DNA of 64,000 nt from an uncultured bacterium (GTDB lineage Bacteria > Actinomycetota > Coriobacteriia > Coriobacteriales > Coriobacteriaceae), in NCBI GenBank assembly GCA_905214105.1, contig CAJMKK010000007.1:1-64000 (forward strand), given 5' to 3'. A program made the position numbers and the translations under genes. Shown here in pieces: positions 53,403 through 61,252 of the stretch; within the stretch, counting starts at the first letter, position 1; each line of letters opens with the position of its first letter. Under the pieces are notes generated by a model. It was not told where the DNA came from. It did not search any database and saw only the letters and a list, made by a program, of their open reading frames with translations.

Positions 53403-53525
53403 CTAAGTGAGTAGACTTTTTAGCAATAGCCAAGCACAACCCGCATAGCGAAAACTAAAACCGCAGGTAGAGCCCTTGCGCAAAAGCCATGTGCTCGCGA
53501 TATTGCAAAAAGTCTACTCACTTAG
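53403..53525 (+). repeat. 123-bp structured repeat, copy A
   Basis: Ends CTAAGTGAGTAGACTTTTT / AAAAAGTCTACTCACTTAG form a ~25-bp stem with one bulged base. Inside, AGCAC (31-35 of the element) can pair with GTGCT (89-93), and the core TAAAACCGCAGGTAG sits at 54-68. Copy B at 63423-63545 has the same length, ends and core, but a different inner stem. No ORF is contained. It occupies most of the 309-bp gap between trmB and the helicase. Confidence 0.8.
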
Positions 53526-53646
53526 CTGGCAACTGCACCAAACGGCTGGGCAGAACGCCCATTTCCTGCATTTTCTCGCGCGCTGGCACCCCGCGCCGCC
53601 GCTACGCCATAATAGTTGGCGGACAATCGCGAGAGAAAGCAAACAC

Positions 53647-56328
53647 ATGGCACAGACCACGACAGATACCGCCGCCAGCACCGTCTCCGGCGCCGGCGCC
53701 GCCAGCTCATTCTCGGGCGGCACGGGAACCGAGGCAGAGTTCGGTTCGCTCGGCGCGCTCTCCCCCACCTGGTGGGAGCCCGAGGACGGCAGCGAGCCCG
53801 AACCATGGCTCACGCCCGATCAAGCCTTCGAACGCTTCTTTGAATGGACGAGCAATCGCGGCATTGAGCTGTGGGATCACCAGGAAGAAGCCCTCATGGA
53901 TCTGGCTGCCGGCGATCACGTCATTTTAGGCACACCGACCGGATCGGGTAAATCTCTCGTCGCGCTGGGCATGCTCTTTATGGGCATGGCGCAGGGCAAA
54001 CGTTGCTATTACACGGCCCCCATCAAGGCCCTGGTCAGCGAAAAGTTTTTCGACCTGGTGCAGGTGCTCGGCCGCGATAACGTAGGCATGATCACCGGCG
54101 ACACGCATATCAACACCAAGGCGCCCGTCATCTGCTGCACGGCAGAGATCCTTGCCAACGATGCACTGCGTGAGGGCGAGGACGCCGACGTGGGCTGCGT
54201 GGCCATGGACGAGTTCCACTACTTTGCCGACCCCGATCGCGGCTGGGCCTGGCAGGTGCCGCTGCTCACCCTGCCCCACACGCAATTCATGCTCATGAGC
54301 GCCACGCTCGGCGATGTCACCGCGATCGCCGCCTCGCTCGAGGAACACACCGGCGCTACCTGCGACTTGGTCGTCGATGCCCCACGCCCCGTGCCGCTGA
54401 GCTACGACTACGTGACGACCTCGCTTGAGGGCACCGTCGAGCTCGCAATGCGCCGCGGCGAGGCCCCGCTCTACATCGTGCACTTTAGCCAGGACGCCGC
54501 ACTTGCGACGGCGCAATCCCTCGCCAACTTTGGTATTGCCAGCAAGGAGCAGCGCGAGGCCATCAAGGAGGCGGCCAAGGGCACGAGCTTCTCGACGGCC
54601 TTCGGCAAGATCCTCAAGCGCTTGCTCGGCTGCGGCGTCGGCGTGCACCATGCTGGCATGTTGCCGCGCTATCGCCTGCTGGTCGAGCGCTTGGCGCAGC
54701 AGGGCCTGCTGCCCGTCATCTGCGGTACCGATACGCTCGGCGTCGGCATCAACGTACCCATCCATACCGTGGTGCTCACCGCGCTCACCAAGTTCGACGG
54801 CTACAAGATGCGTCGCCTGCGCGCCCGTGAGTTTCATCAGATCGCTGGTCGCGCCGGTCGCTCGGGCTTCGATACCGAGGGCATGGTGATCGCCGAGGCA
54901 CCCGAGCACGAGATCGAGAATGCCAAGCTTATGGCCAAGGCGGGCGACGATCCCAAAAAGCTCCGCAAGATTAAAAAGAAGAAGGCCCCCGAGGGCTTTG
55001 TCACCTGGAACAAGCAGACCTTTGAGCGCCTGTTCGAGACGCAGCCCGAGACGCTCAAGCCGCGCCTTCGCATCACACACTCCATGGTGATTAGCGTGGT
55101 CGAGCAGGGCGGTGACGCTCGCGCCCGCGTGCACGACCTCATCGAGACAAGCCTGCAGACCCCCGAAGAAAAGGCCAAGCTCGAGGTTCGCGCCGACGAA
55201 ATCTTCGCCACGCTCATCGACTCCGGCGTCGTCGTGCGCACCGAGGTACCGCCCGCACCCGACGCTCCGGCTGATGCCGCGCCGGACATCGACTACGCGC
55301 TGACGGTCGACCTGCCCGAGGACTTTGCGCTCGACCAGCCGCTCTCGCCCTTTTTGCTTGCCGCGTTGGAGCTGCTCGATCCCGAGAGCGAGACCTATAC
55401 CATGGACCTCATCAGTATGGTCGAGGCCACGCTCGAGGACCCCAAACAGGTGCTCCGCGCCCAGGAGCGTGCCGCGCGCGACCGCGCCATGGCCGAGATG
55501 AAGGCCGACGGCGTCGAATACGAGGAGCGCCTGGAGCGCATTCAGGACGTCACGTACGAAAAGCCGCTCGAGGACCTGCTCGATGCCGCCTTTGACAAGT
55601 ACTGCCAGGAAGTGCCCTGGGCAAACGACTACCAGCTCTCCCCCAAGAGCGTCCTGCGCGATATGTTGGAAAGCGCGAGCGATTTTAAGGGCTACATTCA
55701 AAAGCTCGGCATCGCCCGCTCCGAGGGCATTTTGCTGCGCTACCTGGCAGAGGCTTACCGTTCTCTCGACCGCACCGTACCCATCGAGAAGCGCGACGAG
55801 CGCCTGCGCGACATTATCTCGTGGCTGGGCTTTGTGGTGCGCTCGGTCGACTCGAGCCTGGTGGACGAGTGGGAGAACGCCGGCAACCCGGCAGCCCTCG
55901 ATGCCGCGCCGCCACAGGGCATCGACGAGGTCGTGGCGGACCGCCGCGGCTGCACGCTGCTGGTGCGCAATGCGCTCTTCCGCCGCGTGACCCTTGCCGC
56001 CCGCGAGCACGTTCGCGACCTGGGCGAACTCGACGACGACTGGGGCATGAGCGAGATTCGCTGGCAAAAGGCGCTCGATGCCTACCATGAGCAGCACGAG
56101 GAAATCCTCACCGACGGAGATGCCCGCAGCGCCGCGATGTTCTCCATCGATGAGTCCGACGAGAAGACCGCGCACGTATGGCACGTGCACCAGATCTTTG
56201 CCGACGAGGATGGCGACCACGACTTTGGCATCATGGGCGATGTCGATCTGGACGCCACGCAAGACGGCGGCGAGGTCATCTTCAAAAACTACCGCGTCGG
56301 CTTTATCGAGGACCTGCTCGAGGACTAG
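53647..56328 (+). CDS. Ski2-like DExH-box RNA helicase with DUF3516
   Basis: An 893-residue SF2 helicase. Walker A GTPTGSGKS (95-103), DEFH (188-191), MSATLGDV motif III and HQIAGRAGRSGFD motif VI belong to the Ski2/Mtr4/HelY branch. A long C-terminal region (from about 480, ITHSMVISVVEQGGDA...) matches DUF3516, known mostly from actinobacteria. It is likely an RNA or RNP remodelling enzyme; its partner is unknown. The ATG at 53647 follows AGAGAAAG; the frame to 53476 runs through repeat element A and is rejected. Confidence 0.9.
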   Translation: MAQTTTDTAASTVSGAGAASSFSGGTGTEAEFGSLGALSPTWWEPEDGSEPEPWLTPDQAFERFFEWTSNRGIELWDHQEEALMDLAAGDHVILGTPTGSGKSLVALGMLFMGMAQGKRCYYTAPIKALVSEKFFDLVQVLGRDNVGMITGDTHINTKAPVICCTAEILANDALREGEDADVGCVAMDEFHYFADPDRGWAWQVPLLTLPHTQFMLMSATLGDVTAIAASLEEHTGATCDLVVDAPRPVPLSYDYVTTSLEGTVELAMRRGEAPLYIVHFSQDAALATAQSLANFGIASKEQREAIKEAAKGTSFSTAFGKILKRLLGCGVGVHHAGMLPRYRLLVERLAQQGLLPVICGTDTLGVGINVPIHTVVLTALTKFDGYKMRRLRAREFHQIAGRAGRSGFDTEGMVIAEAPEHEIENAKLMAKAGDDPKKLRKIKKKKAPEGFVTWNKQTFERLFETQPETLKPRLRITHSMVISVVEQGGDARARVHDLIETSLQTPEEKAKLEVRADEIFATLIDSGVVVRTEVPPAPDAPADAAPDIDYALTVDLPEDFALDQPLSPFLLAALELLDPESETYTMDLISMVEATLEDPKQVLRAQERAARDRAMAEMKADGVEYEERLERIQDVTYEKPLEDLLDAAFDKYCQEVPWANDYQLSPKSVLRDMLESASDFKGYIQKLGIARSEGILLRYLAEAYRSLDRTVPIEKRDERLRDIISWLGFVVRSVDSSLVDEWENAGNPAALDAAPPQGIDEVVADRRGCTLLVRNALFRRVTLAAREHVRDLGELDDDWGMSEIRWQKALDAYHEQHEEILTDGDARSAAMFSIDESDEKTAHVWHVHQIFADEDGDHDFGIMGDVDLDATQDGGEVIFKNYRVGFIEDLLED

Positions 56329-56350
56329 CCGAACATACTGGAACGAAACA

Positions 56351-56390
56351 AAGCGGGGCCGTTGGCAATATCGCCAGCGGCCCCGCTTTT
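56351..56390 (+). terminator. Terminator of the DUF3516 helicase gene
   Basis: AAGCGGGGCCGTTGGC (56351-56366) pairs with 56373-56388 (one G-T pair), loop AATATC, then TTTT. Confidence 0.93.
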
Positions 56391-56407
56391 GCACTATCTG
56401 CTATGCC

Positions 56408-58165
56408 TTACTCGGCATCTTCGACCTCATACGAATCTGCCTCGGCGGGCTCATCGTTTGTCTCTGGCGCAGCCCCGCGCGCCTCGTCAAACGCCGCCTT
56501 CATGGTCTTGTTGCCCCATGTGAGCTTGCGAATGGTAAGATCGTCGGCTTTCTTGTTGGCTAGGCGCAGATTGTTCTCGGAGGACAGCAACGCCTCCTTG
56601 GTTTTCTGCAGATGGCTAATCGTCTTGTCGATCTCATCAATCGCCGTTTGGAACTTGCGGCTCGCGATCTCGTAGTTGCGACCGAAATCATTCTTGAACT
56701 TTTCCATCTTGGCTTCGAAGTTCGTGACGTCGATATTCTGCTGTTTGTACTCCGCCAGCTCCTGCTTATAGCGCAGCGAACCCATGGCGGCGTTGCGAAG
56801 AAGCGTAATCATGGGAATGAAAAACTGTGGGCGAATCACGTACATCTTCTCGTAGCGATAGCTCACGTCGACTATCCCTGCGTTATAGAGCTCGCTCTCG
56901 GGCTCGAGTAGCGTGCAGAGCACCGCGTACTCACAGCCTTTTTGGCGGCGATCGTGGTCGAGTTTCTTAAAGAAGTCCTCGTTTTTATGCTTGGTCGTGG
57001 TCTCGTCGTTCTCGTTTTTCATCTCGAACATAATCGAAATGACCTCGTTACCGCTCGCGTCGCACTCGCGGAAGATAAAGTCGCCCTTGGTACCCTCGGA
57101 CGCATCGTTATCTTTCTCGAAGTACGCGTTGGGAAACGCCGTCATGCGCAGACGGTTGAACTCGGTCTCGCAGTGCTGCTCGAGCGACTCGCCCACCATC
57201 TTGGTGGACAGGCGGACCTTCATGTCCTTAAGGCGCTCAATCTCTTCATCCTTGTAGCGAATCAGGTCATCGCTCGCGCGCTTGGCCTGCGCAAGCTCGA
57301 GCTCGTGTGCCGCCTTGGCTTGCTCCTCGCGAGAATCGCGCACCGCCAGCTCGCTCGTCAGCTTGGCACGTGCCTCATCGCGCTCTCGCTCCGCCGCGGC
57401 GACCGCCTCTGACAGGTTCATTTTTGCCATCAGTTCCTGCTCGCGCAACTGGGCACGCAGACCCTCGGCCTCTTGCTCGGACTGTGCCTTTGCGGCAGAA
57501 AACTTCTCTTGCACCTTCACGCGATAGTCAGCAAGCGCGCGCTCGGCCTCGCTGCGAGCGGCATCGAGCTCACGCTGCGACTCGGCCGCAGCGGCGGCAA
57601 GCGCCATCTCCTGGGCCTTGTCCGCCGCGGCAAGTCTGGCCTGCAGCTCAGCAATCTGAGCATCACGTGCAGCTAAATCGTTTTGAGCAGCATTGCGTGC
57701 CGCCGCCTCGGCAAGCCTGGCTTCATCATCTTTGCGCTCCAACTGCGCACGTAAATTGTCGATCTCGCGCTGAAGCTCGGCATTCTCCTTTTGAGCATCG
57801 GAACGGTCCTCAACCGCCGCGCGCTGACTTGCACTCTCGCGCTCTGCGGCAGCGCCTTCGAGCTTGGCGCGCAGCTCGGCAAGCTCAGCGTCGCGCTTGG
57901 CAACCTCTTGCGCCAGCTGCTGAGCTGCAGCATTCTTCTGCTCGACAAGCTGAGCGTCGCGCTGAGACTCTGCCTTTTGCAAAGCAGCCGTCGAGCGCGA
58001 GCGCTCAAGCTCCAGTGCCTGCTCGCCCTCGCGCTGGACCGCCTTCACGCGCTCATCCAGGTCGCGCGAGAACTCGGCATCGCGCACCTGCTTGACGATA
58101 TCCGCATAACCGGACGCATCGACCTTAAAAACTTCTCCGCAATGCGGGCACTTGATCTCGTTCAT
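56408..58165 (-). CDS. DUF2130 coiled-coil protein with nuclease-like C-terminus
   Basis: A 585-residue protein of the DUF2130 family. It starts with a CPHCGEVF half-zinc-ribbon, has a very long charged coiled coil (about 25-310), and a conserved C-terminal domain. In that domain, KGDFIF... followed by [10 protein letters not shown] gives the D...ExK pattern of a PD-(D/E)XK nuclease fold, then [21 protein letters not shown]. This suggests a DNA-acting protein, though no function is established. It starts at [12 protein letters not shown] with GAGGAGCTGCC upstream. Monocistronic. Confidence 0.88.
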   Translation of the reverse strand: MNEIKCPHCGEVFKVDASGYADIVKQVRDAEFSRDLDERVKAVQREGEQALELERSRSTAALQKAESQRDAQLVEQKNAAAQQLAQEVAKRDAELAELRAKLEGAAAERESASQRAAVEDRSDAQKENAELQREIDNLRAQLERKDDEARLAEAAARNAAQNDLAARDAQIAELQARLAAADKAQEMALAAAAAESQRELDAARSEAERALADYRVKVQEKFSAAKAQSEQEAEGLRAQLREQELMAKMNLSEAVAAAERERDEARAKLTSELAVRDSREEQAKAAHELELAQAKRASDDLIRYKDEEIERLKDMKVRLSTKMVGESLEQHCETEFNRLRMTAFPNAYFEKDNDASEGTKGDFIFRECDASGNEVISIMFEMKNENDETTTKHKNEDFFKKLDHDRRQKGCEYAVLCTLLEPESELYNAGIVDVSYRYEKMYVIRPQFFIPMITLLRNAAMGSLRYKQELAEYKQQNIDVTNFEAKMEKFKNDFGRNYEIASRKFQTAIDEIDKTISHLQKTKEALLSSENNLRLANKKADDLTIRKLTWGNKTMKAAFDEARGAAPETNDEPAEADSYEVEDAE

Positions 58166-58252
58166 GGCAGCTCCTCGATGGACGCAAATTTCAACCGCCT
58201 ACACTCTACCGCGCCGCACGGACAAAAAAGACGCCGCCGCCATAATGGCAAC

Positions 58253-58305
58253 GGCGCCAGAACCACCACAAAGGTGCCTGCCCCCTTTGTGGTGGCTCTG
58301 GCGCC
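58253..58305 (-). terminator. 22-bp inverted repeat abutting the phosphoesterase stop
   Basis: GGCGCCAGAACCACCACAAAGG (split here: arm 58253-58274) pairs with 58284-58305 at 21 of 22 positions, loop TGCCTGCCC. It begins right after the phosphoesterase stop codon and acts as its probable terminator, although the U-run is poor. Part of it (GGCGCCAGA.CC) is shared with the terminator at 49548-49577. Confidence 0.65.
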
Positions 58306-58851
58306 CTATAACCCAAAGAAGCTAAGAATCTGGTCACGGCTTACGGGCTTGTACTCGTTGGCATCGAGACCGACATCGTAGCGAAAGATAGGGCGCTCGC
58401 GATCGCGGTTGCGTGCATTGGTACGGTCTCCCCTGCTGTGGATGTGCCCGTGCAGCATGATGGCGCCGCGCGCCTTGCCATTCCAGCTGAGCATGGGGTA
58501 ATGGCTCAACACCAGGCGATGGCCCTTGGCATAGCCGGGAGCAATCTCCAGGTAATCGCGCACGTCTTCCCAAATCTGCGGTACGTCGGGATCTTCCCAG
58601 TCGCCGTCATGGTTACCACGGATGAGCGTCACGTTCTGACATTCGATACGCTCGCGCAGGCGCATCGCCTCCGCCAGGGGCAAACGATAGGTAAAGTCTC
58701 CCAAGATATAGAGACGGTCGTCCGCCGCCACGCACTCATTGACGGCATCGATGACCTTGCGGTTCATCTCCTCGACCGAATCAAACGGCCGATCCATATC
58801 GTGCAAGATATTCGTATCGCCCAGGTGCAGGTCGGCGGTAAACCACATCAT
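58306..58851 (-). CDS. Metallophosphoesterase (calcineurin-like)
   Basis: A 181-residue phosphoesterase with all five family blocks: ADLHLGD (6-12), GDFTYR, RGNHDGD, LSHYPM and LHGHIHS. It matches the small YfcE-like or diadenosine-type group with a restricted active site. The substrate is not known. MMWFTADLHLGD is chosen as start because GAGG lies about nine bases upstream, whereas the ATG at 58866 has no ribosome binding site. Confidence 0.88.
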   Translation of the reverse strand: MMWFTADLHLGDTNILHDMDRPFDSVEEMNRKVIDAVNECVAADDRLYILGDFTYRLPLAEAMRLRERIECQNVTLIRGNHDGDWEDPDVPQIWEDVRDYLEIAPGYAKGHRLVLSHYPMLSWNGKARGAIMLHGHIHSRGDRTNARNRDRERPIFRYDVGLDANEYKPVSRDQILSFFGL

Positions 58852-58917
58852 CGTCTCTGTCCTCATTTCGCAACGTGTTCAACTCGTGCTAAGTATACAG
58901 ACGCAGCGATGCAGCGG

Positions 58918-59097
58918 TTATCCAAAGAGCCCGCCGAACAGTCCGCGGCGGCGCTTGTCTTGCTTTTTCGAAGCGTCGCCCTGGGCGTTCTTGTCCTGCC
59001 GCTTCTTCCGGTCCTGCTCCAGCTCATCATCGTCGATCAGCATATCCCACTCAAACGGGTCGTCCGTCAGATCGAACAGGTCATCGTCATCAAACAT
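58918..59097 (-). CDS. Small acidic/basic bipartite protein, unknown
   Basis: A 59-residue protein with an acidic N-terminal half (MFDDDDLFDLTDDPFEWD) and a basic C-terminal half (DRKKRQDKNAQ...KKQDKRRRGLFGG). GGAGG precedes the ATG at 59097, and it begins 18 bp after the HIRAN gene on the same strand, so it is probably expressed. The charge split suggests binding of a nucleic acid or basic protein; no family is recognised. Confidence 0.65.
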   Translation of the reverse strand: MFDDDDLFDLTDDPFEWDMLIDDDELEQDRKKRQDKNAQGDASKKQDKRRRGLFGGLFG

Positions 59098-59115
59098 GAC
59101 CGCCTCCATTGCCGA

Positions 59116-59442
59116 TTAGCGAGCATCCACCACATAGAGACCAACGCGCACCTGATGCCACGGGCTGCGCTCGGGAGCAACCTGTTGCACGCGAGCCTCA
59201 AATACGTCCTCGTGGCCGTAATACATCATCAAGGACAGCGGGCCGACCTCGTTTCCCGGAACATACCCAAGCTTGGTGTTGCCGTAGTAGATCGCAACCG
59301 CCTCGGGATCATGGGGGTTATCGCGCTCGGCACACAGCGTCAGTTTAACGCCCGCTTTAAGATCGCCCAAGACCAAGGCGCCATCGGCATACTGAAATCC
59401 TGCAATATGAAACGACAAAAGAACACGTGAAGGCTCGTACAT
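59116..59442 (-). CDS. HIRAN-domain protein
   Basis: A 108-residue protein consisting of a single HIRAN domain (SFHIAGFQYADGALVLGDLKAGVKLTLCAERDNPHDPEAVAIYYGNTKLGYVPGNEVGPLS). HIRAN domains recognise 3' ends of single-stranded DNA in repair helicases such as HLTF; a free-standing form in bacteria is of unknown use. GAGGAG precedes the ATG at 59442; the longer frame lacks a start signal. First gene of a two-gene unit with the 59-residue protein. Confidence 0.85.
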   Translation of the reverse strand: MYEPSRVLLSFHIAGFQYADGALVLGDLKAGVKLTLCAERDNPHDPEAVAIYYGNTKLGYVPGNEVGPLSLMMYYGHEDVFEARVQQVAPERSPWHQVRVGLYVVDAR

Positions 59443-59554
59443 GGCAACTCCTCTAACGACCGAATAAACCGGCACTTAACCTTACTGAGAAGCTTACGGG
59501 CCCGTGCGGACAAAATTTCACCCGCTCGCACCTTTCGCCCATTTGCCGCAACGC

Positions 59555-59583
59555 TTGCGAGACAGAGCGCTTGCAGATAAGAT
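59555..59583 (+). promoter_or_regulatory. Promoter of a putative antisense RNA
   Basis: TTGCGA (59555-59560), a spacer of exactly 17 bp and TAAGAT (59578-59583) on the plus strand. There is no plus-strand ORF below it; the transcript would run toward the 3' end of the 27-residue peptide gene. Confidence 0.65.
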
Positions 59584-59589
59584 AGAGGC

Positions 59590-59686
59590 ACGGATGGCAC
59601 CCGTTGCAGCGGGTCTTGCCAACTCCAGTGCACGTTTACATCGTGAGAAGTGGCCGTCTTCGCTTACGCGGGGGCGGCTATTTCAT
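59590..59686 (+). ncRNA. Putative antisense antitoxin RNA (RatA-like)
   Basis: Predicted ~95-nt RNA from the promoter at 59555-59583 to a hairpin (59648-59658 with 59673-59683, inner CGC/GCG) followed by TTTCATT. It overlaps the 3' end and 3' UTR of the convergent peptide gene. The ends are estimates. The layout is that of txpA/RatA type I toxin-antitoxin loci. Confidence 0.55.
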
Positions 59687-59761
59687 TCGGCCGATAAACA
59701 GGCCGAGTTCGATAGCCGCGATTAACAACGCCAGTAACGAAATAACATCGCTTACGTTCAT
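59678..59761 (-). CDS. Hydrophobic 27-residue peptide, candidate type I toxin
   Basis: Reads MNVSDVISLLALLI... ending GLFIGRMK, then TAG: 27 residues with a single membrane helix and a short basic tail. That is the form of holin-like/TxpA type I toxins (Hol_Tox-like), although no close homologue can be checked here. AGAAGGG precedes the ATG at a good distance. The gene ends in a hairpin shared with a convergent promoter-driven RNA. The remainder of the 422-bp space 59443-59864 contains no longer gene. Confidence 0.65.
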   Translation of the reverse strand: MNVSDVISLLALLIAAIELGLFIGRMK

Positions 59762-59819
59762 ACCAATTCCCTTCTAAAGGGAGTTGGCCCATCCGTACCC
59801 CATAGCAGTAGTCTAACGT

Positions 59820-59863
59820 AAATGGCAGGTAATAGGAACATTTGTTCGTATTACCTGCCATTT
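59820..59863 (-). terminator. Terminator after the aldehyde dehydrogenase gene
   Basis: A perfect 15-bp inverted repeat (59820-59834 with 59849-59863, arm AAATGGCAGGTAATA) directly follows the ALDH stop. It is AT-richer than neighbouring terminators and has no strong U-run. Confidence 0.7.
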
Positions 59864-59864
59864 T

Positions 59865-61244
59865 CTAATGCACGAATATGCGCACGAACTTGTGCTTCCA
59901 GCTCTCATAAGGGGCGTAGCGGAACGGCACGTCCAGCCACGTTGCCTTGTTCACGATGCTCTTCTTGTGGCTAAACGTATCGAAGCTCTCGCGGCCATGG
60001 TACTGGCCCATACCGCTCGCACCCATGCCGCCGAAGCCCATATGACTCGTAGCCAAGTGCATGATCGTGTCGTTAACGCAGCCGCCGCCAAAGGGCACGT
60101 AGCGCACAAAGCGCTCCTGAACTGCGCGATCCTGGCTAAAGATATACAGGGCCAGCGGCGTCGGACGATCTGCAATAAACGCCTCGGCCTCATCCAGGCT
60201 CTCAAACGTCAGCACCGGCAAGATGGGACCGAAAATCTCTTCCTGCATCACGGCGTCCTCAGGCGCCACGCCGTCTAGGATCGTCGGCTCAATCTTGAGC
60301 GACGACTCGCGCGCCGTGCCTCCCAGCACAACCTTGTCGGGGTCGATCAGCCCGAGCACGCGCGCAAAATGCTTGGCGTTGACGATATGACCGTAATCCT
60401 CGTTGTCGAGCGGATGCTCGCCAAACATGCGACGGGTCTCCTCCCTGATGAGGCCCAACAGCTCATCGTGTACGCGCGTATCGACCAGCAGGTAGTCGGG
60501 CGCCACGCAGGTCTGCCCCACGTTGAGCCATTTACCAAAGGCGATGCGCCGTGCCGCGACTTTTAAGTTTGCCGTGGCATCCACAATGCAGGGGCTCTTT
60601 CCGCCCAGCTCAAGCGTCACGGGCGTCAGGTTTTTACTTGCGCGCTCCATGACGAGCTTGCCGACCGGAACGCTACCGGTAAAGAAAATCTTGTCCCAGC
60701 ACTCATCGAGCAGTGCTTCGTTCTCGGCACGGCCGCCTTCTACAACCGTCACCAGGCGCGGATCAAATGCCTCTTCGCAGATTTGCTTGAGCACCGCGCT
60801 CGATGCCGGGGCATAGGCGCTCGGCTTGATGACCACGGTATTGCCCGCGGCAAGGGCTCCAGCGAGCGGCTCGAGCGTCAACAAAAACGGATAGTTCCAT
60901 GGAGCCATGATGAGCGTGACGCCATAGGGCACGGCTTGCGTTTTGCACACACTCACGGCGTTGGCGAGGTCACACGGACGCAGGCGCGGACGGCTCCATC
61001 GAGCCACATGCGCAATCTGATGACGAATCTCGGAAAGCGAGGTGCCGATCTCACACATATAGACCTCGTCATGCGACTTTCCCAAATCGGTCTTGAGCGC
61101 ATGGGCAATATCGGTCTCGTGTGCCCGCACCGCCTCGCGCAGGCGCACGAGGGCGCGACGTCGAGCATCGACATCAAACGTGGCGCGCGTCTTAAAGTAG
61201 GCGCGCTGTTCGCCGACAATGCGCGCGATTTCCTCGGTGTTCAT
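59865..61244 (-). CDS. Aldehyde dehydrogenase (class 3-like)
   Basis: A 459-residue NAD(P)-dependent aldehyde dehydrogenase. The family motifs are present: PWNYPFLLTLEPLAGALAAGNTVVIKPSAYAP, the catalytic Glu in TLELGGKSP, the catalytic Cys in NVGQTCVAPDYLL, and EEIFGPILPV. The compact form without extra N-terminal region resembles eukaryotic ALDH3 and bacterial coniferyl-type enzymes. It follows the iron alcohol dehydrogenase gene with 8 bp between, so both probably work on the same alcohol-aldehyde-acid chain. ATG at 61244. Confidence 0.94.
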   Translation of the reverse strand: MNTEEIARIVGEQRAYFKTRATFDVDARRRALVRLREAVRAHETDIAHALKTDLGKSHDEVYMCEIGTSLSEIRHQIAHVARWSRPRLRPCDLANAVSVCKTQAVPYGVTLIMAPWNYPFLLTLEPLAGALAAGNTVVIKPSAYAPASSAVLKQICEEAFDPRLVTVVEGGRAENEALLDECWDKIFFTGSVPVGKLVMERASKNLTPVTLELGGKSPCIVDATANLKVAARRIAFGKWLNVGQTCVAPDYLLVDTRVHDELLGLIREETRRMFGEHPLDNEDYGHIVNAKHFARVLGLIDPDKVVLGGTARESSLKIEPTILDGVAPEDAVMQEEIFGPILPVLTFESLDEAEAFIADRPTPLALYIFSQDRAVQERFVRYVPFGGGCVNDTIMHLATSHMGFGGMGASGMGQYHGRESFDTFSHKKSIVNKATWLDVPFRYAPYESWKHKFVRIFVH

Positions 61245-61252
61245 GGGCCCTC

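Noticed and set aside
53926..56394. 822-residue open frame antisense to the Ski2-like helicase
   Set aside because: Antisense artefact of GC-rich coding sequence; the helicase motifs are on the plus strand.
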